64,000 nt of DNA from Streptomyces sp. NBC_01775 (GTDB lineage Bacteria > Actinomycetota > Actinomycetes > Streptomycetales > Streptomycetaceae). Location: NCBI RefSeq assembly GCF_035917675.1, contig NZ_CP109104.1, positions 3,472,001-3,536,000 on the forward strand, in the 5' to 3' direction. Under the pieces are notes generated by a model that did not search any database, had not been told where the DNA came from, and was given only the letters and a program-made list of their open reading frames with translations. How positions within the stretch are numbered: position 1 is the stretch's first letter; each line of letters begins with the position of its first letter. This document shows positions 31,904-43,223 of this stretch, piece by piece. Made by a program: the position numbers and the translations under genes.

Positions 31904-33496
31904 ATGGACCTGGTCATCCGTGACGCCCGCGTCATCGACGGTACGGGCGCCCCCGTCTACCGGGCGGACGTCGCCGTCCAAGACGGCCGCATCGCCACCA
32001 TCGCCCGCGAGGGCGAGCCCCGCCCGAGCGGCGGCCACACCATCGACGCGGACGGCCAAGCGCTGGCGCCAGGCTTCATCGACATGCACGCCCACTCCGA
32101 CCTGGCGATCCTCCGCGATCCCGACCACTCGGCGAAGGCCGCACAAGGCGTGACGCTCGAAGTCCTGGGACAGGACGGCCTGTCCTACGCGCCGGTCGAC
32201 GACACCACCCTCGCCGCGCTACGCGAAGCCATCACCGGTTGGAACGGTGACGGCAGCGACATCGACTTCGACTGGCGCACCGTCGGCGGCTACCTGGACC
32301 GCATCGACCGCCAGGGCACCGCCGTCAACGCCGCGTACCTCGTCCCGCAGGGCAGCGTGCGCATGCTGGCGGTGGGCTGGGACGACCGTCCCGCCACCCC
32401 CGACGAGCTGGCCACCATGAAGCGCCTGGTCGCCGAGGGCATGGAGCAGGGCGCGTTCGGCATGTCCTCGGGGCTGACGTACACACCGGGCATGTACGCC
32501 TCGGACGCGGAACTGACCGAGCTGTGCCGCGTGGTGGCCTCCTACGGCGGCTACTACTGCCCCCATCACCGCTCCTACGGCGCGGGAGCGCTGGAGGCGT
32601 ACGAGGAGATGGTCGCGCTCACCCACGAGGCAGGCTGCGCGCTGCACCTCGCGCACGCCACCATGAACTTCGGCGTCAACAAGGGCCGGGGCCACGAGCT
32701 GCTCGCGCTGCTGGACGGGGCGCTCGCCGAGGGCGCGGACATCACGCTCGACACGTATCCCTACACCCCGGGCTGCACCACGCTCGCCGCGATGCTGCCG
32801 AGCTGGGCGAACGAGGGCGGCCCCGAGGCGACGCTGGCCCGGCTGGCCGACCCGGCGGCCACCGCGCGCATCCGGCACGTCATGGAGGTGGAGGGCGCGG
32901 ACGGCTGCCACGGGGTACCGATCGAGTGGGACTCGATCGAGATCTCGGGCGTGAGCGACCCCGAGCTGACCGCGTATGTGGGCCGTACGGTCGCCGAGTC
33001 CGCCGCGGTGCGCGACGAGGCCCCATGGACGACGGCTCACCGGCTGCTGACCGAGGACCGGCTGGGCTCGACGATCCTCCAGCACGTGGGCCACGAGGAG
33101 AACGTCCGGACGATCATGCGGCACCGGGTGCACACCGGCGGCAGCGACGGCATCCTCCAGGGCGCGAAGCCGCATCCGCGCGCGTACGGCACCTTTCCGC
33201 AGTACCTGGGCCGCTATGTGCGCGAATTGGGTGTTCTCTCGCTGGAGGAGTGCGTCGCACATCTGACCGGCCGCCCGGCGGCGCGTCTGCGGCTGCCCGA
33301 CCGGGGCCTGGTGCGCGAGGGGTACGTCGCCGACCTGGTCGTCTTCGACCCCGGAACGGTCGCGGCGGGCTCCACCTTCGAGCAGCCCCGCACCCTCCCC
33401 GTCGGGATCCCGCACGTCCTGGTCGCGGGCCGCCCGGTCATCGAGGACGGCCACCGCACGGACGTCCTCGCCGGACGGGCCCTCCGACGAAGCTGA
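31904..33496 (+). CDS. N-acyl-D-amino-acid deacylase (amidohydrolase)
   Basis: A 530-residue amidohydrolase-superfamily enzyme: VIRDARVIDGTGAP, metal ligands HAH in PGFIDMHAHSDL (His62, His64), a central barrel with CPHHRSYGAGALEAYEE and LHLAHATMNFG, and the C-terminal GSDGILQGAKPHPRAYGTFP with the catalytic-type Asp. Family members usually have a Cys metal ligand in a VGNCG loop; here the loop is LGQDGLS, with Asp91 in that place. The product D-amino acid would feed the deaminase upstream. Confidence 0.88.
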   Translation: MDLVIRDARVIDGTGAPVYRADVAVQDGRIATIAREGEPRPSGGHTIDADGQALAPGFIDMHAHSDLAILRDPDHSAKAAQGVTLEVLGQDGLSYAPVDDTTLAALREAITGWNGDGSDIDFDWRTVGGYLDRIDRQGTAVNAAYLVPQGSVRMLAVGWDDRPATPDELATMKRLVAEGMEQGAFGMSSGLTYTPGMYASDAELTELCRVVASYGGYYCPHHRSYGAGALEAYEEMVALTHEAGCALHLAHATMNFGVNKGRGHELLALLDGALAEGADITLDTYPYTPGCTTLAAMLPSWANEGGPEATLARLADPAATARIRHVMEVEGADGCHGVPIEWDSIEISGVSDPELTAYVGRTVAESAAVRDEAPWTTAHRLLTEDRLGSTILQHVGHEENVRTIMRHRVHTGGSDGILQGAKPHPRAYGTFPQYLGRYVRELGVLSLEECVAHLTGRPAARLRLPDRGLVREGYVADLVVFDPGTVAAGSTFEQPRTLPVGIPHVLVAGRPVIEDGHRTDVLAGRALRRS

Positions 33497-33514
33497 GCTC
33501 CCCATTCTCCCGCC

Positions 33515-33548
33515 GCTGGGGCACCTCCCGGCCGAAGGCCGAGGGAGG
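33515..33548. repeat. dispersed repeat copy between convergent genes
   Basis: gctggggcacctcccggccg then aaggccgagggagg. The inner CCTCCC...GGGAGG arms fold back, so it may terminate both the deacylase and hemolysin III transcripts. Confidence 0.75.
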
Positions 33549-33702
33549 CGAGACGTCAACGGCGCCGATCGGCGGTGTCGAATGGACCGGAGCCTCCGGC
33601 AGGTTCGGCACCGCCGCTCACGTTGCGTCGGAGTCCCCACCGTCGCGGCGGGAAGAGGGTGGCCGTCACGACGGAAACGCGAGGCCCCCGGGAGGAAAAC
33701 GC

Positions 33703-34446
33703 TCAGGTGTGCTGGTACGCCACGATCGAGATGCCCACGTAGTGGACGACGAACGCGGCCAGCGTCAGGGAGTGGAAGACCTCGTGGAAGCCGAACCAAC
33801 GCGGTGAGGGGTTGGGGCGCTTGATGCCGTACACCACCCCGCCGGCGCTGTAGAGGACGCCGCCGACGATCACACAGACGAGCACCGCGATCCCGCCCCG
33901 CTGCATGAAGTCGGGCAGGAAGAAGACCGCGGCCCAGCCCATCGCGATGTAGCAGGGCGTATACAGCCAGCGGGGGGCGCCGACCCACAGGACGCGGAAG
34001 CCGATGCCGAGCGCTGCGGCCACCCAGATCCCCCACAGCAGCAGATCGCCTCTGCCGTCGGGCAGCAGCAGGATCGTCAGCGGCGTGTACGTGCCCGCGA
34101 TGATCAGGAAGATGTTGGCGTGGTCCAGGCGCCGCAGCACGGCGTTGACCCGGGGGCTCCAGTCGCCTCGGTGGTAGAGGGCGCTGATGCCGAAGAGCAG
34201 GCAGGCCGTGAGCGTGTAGACGGCGCACGCGACGCGCCCTCGGGTACTGCCGGCGAGGGCGGTCAGGAACATTCCGGAGACCAGCACAGCGGGGAACATG
34301 CCGGCGTGCAGCCAGCCGCGCAGCTTGGGCTTGATCACCTGTGCGGCCGAGACGGCGGACGCGGACAGCCGGTTGGCTGCTGCCGGGGGGGACGACACGG
34401 GCGTCGTGGCGGCGGGCTCCGGGGACGGGGACGCGGAGTCGTTCAT
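33703..34446 (-). CDS. hemolysin III/PAQR family membrane protein
   Basis: A 247-residue, seven-helix protein with a 40-residue Ser/Pro/Ala cytoplasmic tail. PAQR metal-site motifs are present: ISALYHRGDWSP after helix 2, RRLDHANIFLIIAGTYTP, and a final FGFHEVFHSLTLAAFVVHY with two His. Family members include putative membrane hydrolases and YqfA; hemolysis is not implied. ATG 34446 is preferred to the adjacent TTG. Transcribed divergently from pckG. Confidence 0.92.
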   Translation of the reverse strand: MNDSASPSPEPAATTPVSSPPAAANRLSASAVSAAQVIKPKLRGWLHAGMFPAVLVSGMFLTALAGSTRGRVACAVYTLTACLLFGISALYHRGDWSPRVNAVLRRLDHANIFLIIAGTYTPLTILLLPDGRGDLLLWGIWVAAALGIGFRVLWVGAPRWLYTPCYIAMGWAAVFFLPDFMQRGGIAVLVCVIVGGVLYSAGGVVYGIKRPNPSPRWFGFHEVFHSLTLAAFVVHYVGISIVAYQHT

Positions 34447-34690
34447 CAAGCCATCGTACCCACTACCTACTCAACCGTAGGTTACGGGCGGCCTCCTTCT
34501 CGCATGACGGCACGTGTCGACGGACACACAATTCCCATCTGGACAAGCAACCTCTAGGCTCGCATGATCAGATGAGCACAAGCGGCACCGGATGAGCGAC
34601 GAAGAAAAACCGCCACGAAAGCATCCGGGTCGCGGCCCCCAAGGGGCGCGCTGATAGTCGGACAAAACCCTCAAAATGTCTGGAGCGATC

Positions 34691-36526
34691 GTGGCGCGCA
34701 GTTCTGCGGCTCCCACCACCTCAACCTCGGCCGTCCCCACCCGTCACCAGGAGCTGCGCTCCTGGGTCGACGGGATCGCCGCCCTCACCGAACCCGATCA
34801 GGTCGTCTGGTGTGACGGCTCCGAGGCGGAGTACGACCGCCTGTGCGAGGAGCTGGTGGCGAAGGGCACGTTCAAGAAGCTCGACCCCGTCAAGCGCCCC
34901 AACTCCTACTACGCCGCATCCGACCCGTCCGACGTCGCGCGGGTCGAGGACCGTACCTTCATCTGCTCGGAGAAAGAGCAGGACGCGGGTCCGACGAACC
35001 ACTGGAAGGACCCCGAGGAGATGCGCGCCCTCTTCAGCGGGGAGCAGGGCATCTTCCGCGGCTCGATGCGCGGACGCACGATGTACGTCGTCCCGTTCTG
35101 CATGGGCCCCCTCGGCTCCCCCCTCTCCGCGCTCGGCGTGGAGATCACCGACTCCGCCTACGTCGCCGTGTCGATGCGCACCATGACCCGGATGGGGCAG
35201 GCGGTCCTGGACGAGCTGGGCGAGGACGGCTTCTTCGTCAAGGCCGTGCACACCCTGGGAGCCCCGCTGGCCGAAGGCGAGCAGGACGTGCCGTGGCCGT
35301 GCAACCCGACGAAGTACATCTCGCACTTTCCCGAGACCCGTGAGATCTGGTCCTACGGCTCCGGCTACGGCGGCAACGCGCTGCTGGGCAAGAAGTGCTA
35401 CGCGCTGCGCATCGCCTCCGTGATGGCGCGCGACGAGGGCTGGCTTGCCGAGCACATGCTCATCTTGAAGCTGACGCCGCCGCGCGGAGAGTCCAAGTAC
35501 GTCGCGGCGGCCTTCCCGTCGGCCTGCGGCAAGACCAACCTCGCCATGCTCCAGCCCACCGTGCCGGGCTGGACGGTCGAGACCATCGGCGACGACATCG
35601 CCTGGATGCGCTTCGGCGAGGACGGCCGCCTCTACGCGATCAACCCGGAGGCGGGCTTCTTCGGCGTCGCGCCCGGCACCGGCGAGGACACCAACGCCAA
35701 CGCCATGAAGACCCTGTGGGGCAACTCGGTCTTCACCAACGTCGCCCTCACCGAGGACAACGACGTGTGGTGGGAGGGCATGACCGAGGAGAAGCCTGAG
35801 CGGCTGACCGACTGGAAGGGCAACGCCTGGACGCCGGAGTCGAACGTCCCCGCCGCCCACCCCAACGCGCGCTTCACCGTGCCCGCCGGGCAGTGCCCGA
35901 TCATCGCCCCCGAGTGGGAGGACCCGCGCGGCGTCCCGATCTCCGCGATCCTCTTCGGCGGCCGTCGCGCCACGGCCGTGCCGCTGGTGACCGAGTCCTT
36001 CGACTGGCAGCACGGCGTCTTCCTCGGCGCGAACGTCGCCAGCGAGAAGACGGCCGCCGCCGAGGGCAAGGTCGGCGAGCTGCGCCGCGACCCGTTCGCG
36101 ATGCTGCCGTTCTGCGGCTACAACATGGGCGACTACTTCGCCCACTGGCTGGAGGTCGGCGAGGGCGCCGACGCGGCGAAGCTGCCGAAGATCTACTACG
36201 TCAACTGGTTCAAGAAGGACGAGAGCGGAAAGTTCGTCTGGCCCGGATTCGGCGAGAACAGCCGCGTCCTGAAGTGGATCGTCGAGCGTCTCAACGGCGA
36301 GACGGAGGGCGTCGAGACGCCCATCGGCATCCTGCCGAAGAAGGAAGACCTCTACACGGAGGGCCTCGGCCTCTCCGACGCCGACCTCGACTTCATCCTC
36401 GCCGTCGACAAGGACGTCTGGCGCGAGGAGGCCGCGCTGGTCCCCGAACACCTCAACACCTTCGGTGACCACACACCCACGGCCCTGTGGGACGAGTACC
36501 GCGCCCTGGTCAAGCGCCTGGGCTGA
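34691..36526 (+). CDS. pckG: phosphoenolpyruvate carboxykinase (GTP)
   Basis: A 611-residue GTP-dependent PEPCK: oxaloacetate plus GTP to PEP, GDP and CO2, the gluconeogenic entry point. Motifs: GTP P-loop [12 protein letters not shown] at about residues 275-286, [28 protein letters not shown], and [18 protein letters not shown] with the Mn/guanine region. GTG 34691 is 5 bases after GGAG and gives the typical VARSSAAP start. ATG 34676 has no ribosome site. Gap 34447-34690 holds a possible -10 TAGGCT near 34555 and nothing else clear. Confidence 0.97.
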   Translation: MARSSAAPTTSTSAVPTRHQELRSWVDGIAALTEPDQVVWCDGSEAEYDRLCEELVAKGTFKKLDPVKRPNSYYAASDPSDVARVEDRTFICSEKEQDAGPTNHWKDPEEMRALFSGEQGIFRGSMRGRTMYVVPFCMGPLGSPLSALGVEITDSAYVAVSMRTMTRMGQAVLDELGEDGFFVKAVHTLGAPLAEGEQDVPWPCNPTKYISHFPETREIWSYGSGYGGNALLGKKCYALRIASVMARDEGWLAEHMLILKLTPPRGESKYVAAAFPSACGKTNLAMLQPTVPGWTVETIGDDIAWMRFGEDGRLYAINPEAGFFGVAPGTGEDTNANAMKTLWGNSVFTNVALTEDNDVWWEGMTEEKPERLTDWKGNAWTPESNVPAAHPNARFTVPAGQCPIIAPEWEDPRGVPISAILFGGRRATAVPLVTESFDWQHGVFLGANVASEKTAAAEGKVGELRRDPFAMLPFCGYNMGDYFAHWLEVGEGADAAKLPKIYYVNWFKKDESGKFVWPGFGENSRVLKWIVERLNGETEGVETPIGILPKKEDLYTEGLGLSDADLDFILAVDKDVWREEAALVPEHLNTFGDHTPTALWDEYRALVKRLG

Positions 36527-36550
36527 CCGGCCCGCTGCGCTTGGGCAGCC

Positions 36551-36583
36551 TGCTCCCCCAGCCTCCGGCCGGGAGGTACCCCC
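36551..36583. repeat. dispersed repeat copy between convergent genes
   Basis: tgctcccccagcctccggcc then gggaggtaccccc; differs from the consensus by one A. It sits between pckG and the convergent 137-residue gene. Confidence 0.78.
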
Positions 36584-36647
36584 AGCCCTGCGGAACGATT
36601 GCCCACAAGCGCGCGAACCGCCCGAGCGCAGCGGGGCGGAGCCCCTA

Positions 36648-37061
36648 CTACGCCGGCACCGCCTCCGCGGAACCGTGCGCCTCAAGGCGGGCGGTGGTCA
36701 CAACGGTGGCGGCCTCGTCTCCGCGCGAGGTCGCCACCGACAGCGCGTTGCCGGCGAGCATGCGAGCCCTCGCATGGAGCGAGGCGACATGCGGGGCGTC
36801 GGCCCGCAGCGCGGAGGGCTCGGCCCGCAGGGGCGCGCGGCCTCCGGAGAGGCGGGTCACCAGGGCGGCCAGCTCCACCGCGGCGGCCTCCAACGAGGCG
36901 TCCGGCGTGAGGACGCGCAGCTCGTCGGTCACCGTGAGCAGCGCGGTCAGGTGCCCCGCGAGGCGGATGTCCAGCTCTTCCTCGCGGGTGCGCTGCGGCA
37001 GCCCCCGCAGGGCGTCATCGGCCGAGGTGTGGACCGACTTGGTGCGGATCGGTTCGTACAT
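36648..37061 (-). CDS. conserved Streptomyces hypothetical protein next to pckG
   Basis: A 137-residue helical, cytoplasmic protein (MYEPIRTKSVHT, RTREEELDIRLAGHLTALLTV, DASLEAAAVELAALVTRLSGG). ATG 37061 follows AGGAGGCCCACC, a perfect ribosome site. Proteins starting MYEPIRTKSVH are common in Streptomyces as far as I recall, without assigned function. A TTAGAC/GTCTAA palindrome lies 41 bases upstream, suggesting regulated expression. Confidence 0.8.
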   Translation of the reverse strand: MYEPIRTKSVHTSADDALRGLPQRTREEELDIRLAGHLTALLTVTDELRVLTPDASLEAAAVELAALVTRLSGGRAPLRAEPSALRADAPHVASLHARARMLAGNALSVATSRGDEAATVVTTARLEAHGSAEAVPA

Positions 37062-37101
37062 GGTGGGCCTCCTGGCAATGCGTTCAGAGACCCATCTTAA
37101 C

Positions 37102-37116
37102 TTAGACTCCGTCTAA
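37102..37116 (-). promoter_or_regulatory. perfect palindrome TTAGAC-TCC-GTCTAA
   Basis: ttagac (37102-37107), tcc, gtctaa (37111-37116) in an AT-rich island between the aminotransferase stop and the start of the 137-residue gene. The size and composition recall Fur/PerR-class boxes of actinomycetes, but no such regulator is in the window. Probably an operator for the minus-strand gene at 37061. Confidence 0.5.
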
Positions 37117-37156
37117 AATTGTCCCGCGTTCACTGATCCTTCAGGGCCCTGAACGA

Positions 37157-38368
37157 TCAGGGCTGGCTGTAGCCGTCCAGAAAGCGACCGATGCGAGTGA
37201 CGGCATCGGTCAGCTCGCTCACGCCGGGCAGGTTCACGATCCGGAAGTGGTCGGGCTCCGGCCAGTTGAACCCGGTGCCATGGACGATCATGATCTTCTC
37301 CGCGCGCAGCAGGTCTATCACCATCTGCCGGTCGTCCTTGATCTTGTAGACCTTCGGGTCGAGCCGCGGGAAGGCGTAGATGGCCCCCTTGGGCCGCACA
37401 CAGGTGACTCCCGGGATCTGCGTGAGCAGGTCGTACGCGGCGTCACGCTGCGCGCGCAGCCGGCCGCCGGGCAGCACCAGGTCCTTGATCGACTGCCGTC
37501 CCCCCAGCGCGGCGGCGACCGCGTGCTGGGCCGGCACGTTCGCACACAGCCTCATGTTGGCGAGGATGGTCAGACCCTCTATGTAGCTGGCGGCGTGCGC
37601 CTTGGGGCCGCAGACCGCGAGCCAGCCGCTGCGGTATCCGGCCACGCGGTAGGACTTCGAGAGGCCGTTGAAGGTGAGGGTGAGCAGGTCGGGAGCGATC
37701 GCCGTGGTGGGGGTGTGGGTCGCTCCGTCGTAGAGGATCTTGTCGTAGATCTCGTCGGAGCAGACGATCAGGCCGTGGCGGCGCGCGAGGTCGGTCAGAC
37801 CTCGCAGCATTTCCTCGTCGTAGACCGCGCCCGTGGGGTTGTTGGGGTTGATGATGACGAGCGCCTTGGTGCGGTCGGTGACCTTGCGCTCGATGTCGGC
37901 CAGGTCGGGCATCCAGTCGGACTGCTCGTCGCAGCGGTAGTGCACGGCCGTGCCGCCGGCCAGGGAGACGGACGCGGTCCACAGCGGGTAGTCCGGGGCG
38001 GGGACCAGCACCTCGTCCCCGTCGTCCAGGAGTGCCTGCATGGACATCTGGATCAGCTCGGAGACGCCGTTGCCCAGGTAGATGTCCTCGACGGACAGCT
38101 CGATGCCCTGCGTCTGGTAGTGCTGCATAACCGCGCGGCGCGCCGACAGCAGGCCCTTGGCGTCGCCGTAGCCGTGGGCCGTGCCCACGTTGCGGAGCAT
38201 GTCCTCGAGGATCTCCGGCGGGCAGTCGAAGCCGAACGCCGCGGGGTTGCCGGTGTTGAGTTTCAGGATCCGGTGCCCTGCCGCCTCCAGCCGCGTCGCC
38301 TCCTCCAGGACCGGGCCCCGGATCTCGTAACAGACATTGGCGAGCTTCGTCGACTGGATCACCTGCAT
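37157..38368 (-). CDS. class I aminotransferase, alanine (AlaA/YfbQ) type
   Basis: A 403-residue fold-type I PLP enzyme. The N-terminus VIQSTKLANVCYEIRGPV is characteristic of AlaA-type glutamate-pyruvate aminotransferases. PLP residues: NPNNPTGAVY, CSDEIYDKI, Schiff-base Lys in NGLSKSYRVAGYRSGW, and RIVNLPG with the carboxylate Arg. Its role is alanine synthesis from pyruvate and glutamate. ATG 38368 has only a weak ribosome site. It is divergent from the efflux gene at 38517. Confidence 0.92.
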   Translation of the reverse strand: MQVIQSTKLANVCYEIRGPVLEEATRLEAAGHRILKLNTGNPAAFGFDCPPEILEDMLRNVGTAHGYGDAKGLLSARRAVMQHYQTQGIELSVEDIYLGNGVSELIQMSMQALLDDGDEVLVPAPDYPLWTASVSLAGGTAVHYRCDEQSDWMPDLADIERKVTDRTKALVIINPNNPTGAVYDEEMLRGLTDLARRHGLIVCSDEIYDKILYDGATHTPTTAIAPDLLTLTFNGLSKSYRVAGYRSGWLAVCGPKAHAASYIEGLTILANMRLCANVPAQHAVAAALGGRQSIKDLVLPGGRLRAQRDAAYDLLTQIPGVTCVRPKGAIYAFPRLDPKVYKIKDDRQMVIDLLRAEKIMIVHGTGFNWPEPDHFRIVNLPGVSELTDAVTRIGRFLDGYSQP

Positions 38369-38452
38369 ATCGCAAGCCTAAGCGCGCCTTTCCCGGGACG
38401 CCCCGTGTTTTCCCTCACCCCGGTGACGGGCCGACAACCCTGCGGACACCCA

Positions 38453-38485
38453 TTGACGGCTACTCCCTTTTGAGAGTTACTGTCA
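38453..38485 (+). promoter_or_regulatory. probable promoter/operator of the efflux operon
   Basis: TTGACG (38453-38458) followed by an AT-rich stretch; TACTGT near 38478 would be a -10 with a long 19-bp spacer. Between them, actcccttttgagagt (38462-38477) is an imperfect inverted repeat with ACTC/GAGT ends, a plausible site for the TetR protein encoded downstream. Confidence 0.4.
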
Positions 38486-38516
38486 TTATTGCCACGGAGT
38501 CACGGGGAGGACCGCC

Positions 38517-40211
38517 ATGAACACCGCCACGAACGCCGCCACGAACGGGGAGGCCCGGCACGACCCGCGCCGCTGGTGGGCGCTGGTCGCCCTCGGCGCC
38601 TGCATGCTGACGCTCGGCTTCGACCTGACGATCCTGAACGTCGCCCTGCCCCGGATGGCCACCCAACTCCACGCCGACACCGGCGACATGCAGTGGATCG
38701 TGGACGCCTACGTCGTCGTCTTCGCCGCGACGATGCTCCCCGCCGGGCTGCTCGGCGACCGCTACGGACGGCGCCGGATGCTCGTCACCGGGCTCGCCGT
38801 CCTCCTCTTCGGCTCGCTGCTGGGCACCCTCACCGACAGCCCCGGCTGGGTGATCGCGGCCCGCGCCGGCATGGGACTGGGCGCGGCGCTCATCTCGCCG
38901 CTGGTGCTGGCCGTCCTGCCCTCGCTCTTCACCGACCCCACCGAGCGCACCAAGGCCATCGGCATCGTCACCGCCGCCGTAGCGGGCGGGATGCCGCTCG
39001 GGCCGATCGTCGGCGGCTGGCTGCTGGACCACTACTGGTGGGGCTCGATCTTCCTGATCAACGTCCCGCTCGCCGCGCTCGGCATCCTCGCCTGCCTGCT
39101 CCTGCTGCCCGAATCCCGCGACCCCGCCGCCTCCCGCGTGGACCCGCTCAACACCCTCCTGGGCGTCGCGGGGCTCGCCGCGCTCGTCTACGCGATCATC
39201 GAGGGCCCCGTACGCGGCTGGGGCGACCCGCTCGTGGTGGCGCTCTTCCCCGTCTCGGTGCTCCTGGTCGCCGCCCTCGTGCTGCGCGAGCGCGGGGCGC
39301 GGGGGCGCGGCACCCGGCCCATGCTCGACCTGGACCTGCTGCGCGCCGCGCGCTTCCGCTGGAGCGCGCTGACCGTCACCCTCGCGACGCTCGTGATGTC
39401 GGGGCTGCTGTTCGTCGTGCCGCAGTACCTCCAGGCGGTTCTCGGCAACGACGCGCTGGGCACCGGGCTGCGGCTGCTCCCGCTGATGGGCGGCATCGTG
39501 GTCGCGGCCCGCGCGGCGGGGCCGCTCGTGGCGAAGCTCGGTCCGCGCCTGGTCATCAGCGCGGGGCTCGTCGTCCTCGCGTTCGCCGCGTTCCTCGGCG
39601 CCCGTACGGACACCGGGGACGGCTACGGGCTCGCCGCCACCTGGCTCACCCTCACCGGGCTGGGCACCGGGCTGGCGATGGTGCCCGCCATGGACACCGC
39701 GCTCACCGCGCTGCCCGCCGACCGGGCCGGCAGCGGCTCCGGACTGCTGATGACCGTGCGCCAGATGGGCACCGCGCTGGGCATCGCGCTGCTGGGCAGC
39801 CTGCTGGCACAGACGTACACCTCCCGGCTCGACCTGGGCGCGCTCCCCGGCGAGCTGCCGCCGGAGGCTGCCTCGGCCGCCTCGGCCGCCGAGGATTCGG
39901 TCGTCTCCGCGCATCTGCTGGCCGACCGGCTGGGCCTCCCCCATCTGGCGGACGCGGCCGACACCGCCTTCGTGCACGGGATGAGCCAGGTGCTGCTGCT
40001 GTGCGGGGTCGCCGCGCTGGCCGGTGCGCTGCTGGTGGCGACGGTCTTCGGCCCGGCCCCCGCCGGTGAGGGCGCGGGTACGGGTGCCGGTGCGGGCGCC
40101 CGTACCGGCACCGGTACGACGGCCGGTACGGGTGCGACGGGTGTGAGTAACGGGGGTGACACAACCACTGGCACGAAGATGGCCCCGCCCGAGGCCGATG
40201 CCCGACAATGA
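38517..40211 (+). CDS. MFS drug-efflux transporter, DHA2 (14-helix) family
   Basis: A 564-residue H+ antiporter of the DHA2 type. Motif A is LLGDRYGRRRMLVTG after helix 2; helix 1 has LGFDLTILNVALPRMATQL (motif D1) and helix 5 has GGMPLGPIVGGWL (motif C, antiporter). The C-terminal 50 residues are a Gly/Thr/Ala-rich repeat (TGAGAGARTGTGTTAG) without membrane segments. ATG 38517 follows GGGGAGGaccgcc. The following TetR gene overlaps by ATGA, so the pump and its repressor form one operon. Confidence 0.95.
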   Translation: MNTATNAATNGEARHDPRRWWALVALGACMLTLGFDLTILNVALPRMATQLHADTGDMQWIVDAYVVVFAATMLPAGLLGDRYGRRRMLVTGLAVLLFGSLLGTLTDSPGWVIAARAGMGLGAALISPLVLAVLPSLFTDPTERTKAIGIVTAAVAGGMPLGPIVGGWLLDHYWWGSIFLINVPLAALGILACLLLLPESRDPAASRVDPLNTLLGVAGLAALVYAIIEGPVRGWGDPLVVALFPVSVLLVAALVLRERGARGRGTRPMLDLDLLRAARFRWSALTVTLATLVMSGLLFVVPQYLQAVLGNDALGTGLRLLPLMGGIVVAARAAGPLVAKLGPRLVISAGLVVLAFAAFLGARTDTGDGYGLAATWLTLTGLGTGLAMVPAMDTALTALPADRAGSGSGLLMTVRQMGTALGIALLGSLLAQTYTSRLDLGALPGELPPEAASAASAAEDSVVSAHLLADRLGLPHLADAADTAFVHGMSQVLLLCGVAALAGALLVATVFGPAPAGEGAGTGAGAGARTGTGTTAGTGATGVSNGGDTTTGTKMAPPEADARQ

Positions 40212-40870
40212 GATCCATGGCCCCCGCACCTACAGATTCCGCCAACGACACGTCCGCACCCGCAGACCTCCCCACAGCCAAGCTGGGTCTGCGCGAGCGG
40301 AAGAAGCTCCAGACCCGCCAGGCCATCCGGCGGACCGCCTACCGGCTCTTCCAGGAGCAGGGCTACGACGCGACACCCGTCGACCAGATCGCCGACGAGG
40401 CGGAGGTCTCCCCCAGCACGGTCTTCCGCTACTTCCCCACCAAGGAAGACATCGTGCTCACCGACGAGTACGACCCCCTCATCGAGGAGGCCCTGCGCGG
40501 GCGCCCGCCGGGCGAGCCGCCCGTGGCCGCCCTGCGCGAGGCGCTCTACGAGTCCCTCGCCCGCGTCTACAGCAACGACGCCGACGAGACCTACCAGCGC
40601 GTCCGGCTCATCCGTGAAGTCCCCGCGCTGCGCGGGCGGATGAGCGAACACTCCGCCAAGACGATGCGGTTGCTGTTGAACGCGCTGGCCGAGCGGACGG
40701 GGAGACCCTGCGACGATCTCGAACTCCGCATCGTCACCGGGGCGATGCTCGGGGCTCTCACCGAAGCGATGTACGCCTGGGTCGACGCCGGCATGACCGG
40801 CGACCTCGAGGCCCTCCGCGACCTGGTCAACCGCTCCTTGGCCGTGTTGGAACGCGGCCTCACGCTGTAA
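40208..40870 (+). CDS. TetR family regulator of the efflux pump
   Basis: A 220-residue TetR/AcrR protein. The N-terminal HTH is clear: RERKKLQTRQAIRRTAYRLF, then GYDATPVDQIADEAEVSPST and VFRYFPTKEDIV. The C-terminal domain is of the MftR type common in actinobacteria. Its coupling to the MFS gene and the palindrome upstream of the operon suggest autorepression relieved by a pump substrate. Confidence 0.93.
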   Translation: MRSMAPAPTDSANDTSAPADLPTAKLGLRERKKLQTRQAIRRTAYRLFQEQGYDATPVDQIADEAEVSPSTVFRYFPTKEDIVLTDEYDPLIEEALRGRPPGEPPVAALREALYESLARVYSNDADETYQRVRLIREVPALRGRMSEHSAKTMRLLLNALAERTGRPCDDLELRIVTGAMLGALTEAMYAWVDAGMTGDLEALRDLVNRSLAVLERGLTL

Positions 40871-40913
40871 GAGCCCTGCCTCGATCGCCGGAGAGCCTGT
40901 TCATTGCCCCTCC

Positions 40914-40947
40914 GGGGGCACCTCCTGGCCGAAGGCTGGGGGGAGGG
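40914..40947. repeat. dispersed repeat copy between convergent genes
   Basis: gggggcacctcctggccgaa then ggctggggggaggg. It lies between the TetR stop (40870) and the YyaL-like stop (40978) and can fold into a hairpin. Confidence 0.78.
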
Positions 40948-40977
40948 GGAGGGAAGGGGCCGGGGCAGGGGCTCGAT

Positions 40978-43050
<2,073 letters not shown>

Positions 43051-43172
43051 ACCGGGATCGTCGCACGACCGGGACCGTCCGGCCCACCTGGCGGGTTCGG
43101 GCTCCAGGAGCAGGAAGGCGCACACAGCACGTGGCCCGCAGGCAGCCGAAGCCACTCCGGCGGCCGGTCCGC

Positions 43173-43198
43173 CAACGCCTCACCGACCCGAGGCGTTG
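43173..43198 (-). terminator. 9-bp stem terminator
   Basis: caacgcctc (43173-43181) and gaggcgttg (43190-43198) pair perfectly around an 8-base loop, 26 bases past the minus-strand stop at 43224. Confidence 0.65.
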
Positions 43199-43223
43199 CC
43201 GGCGTTCCGACCGCCGGTGGGGG

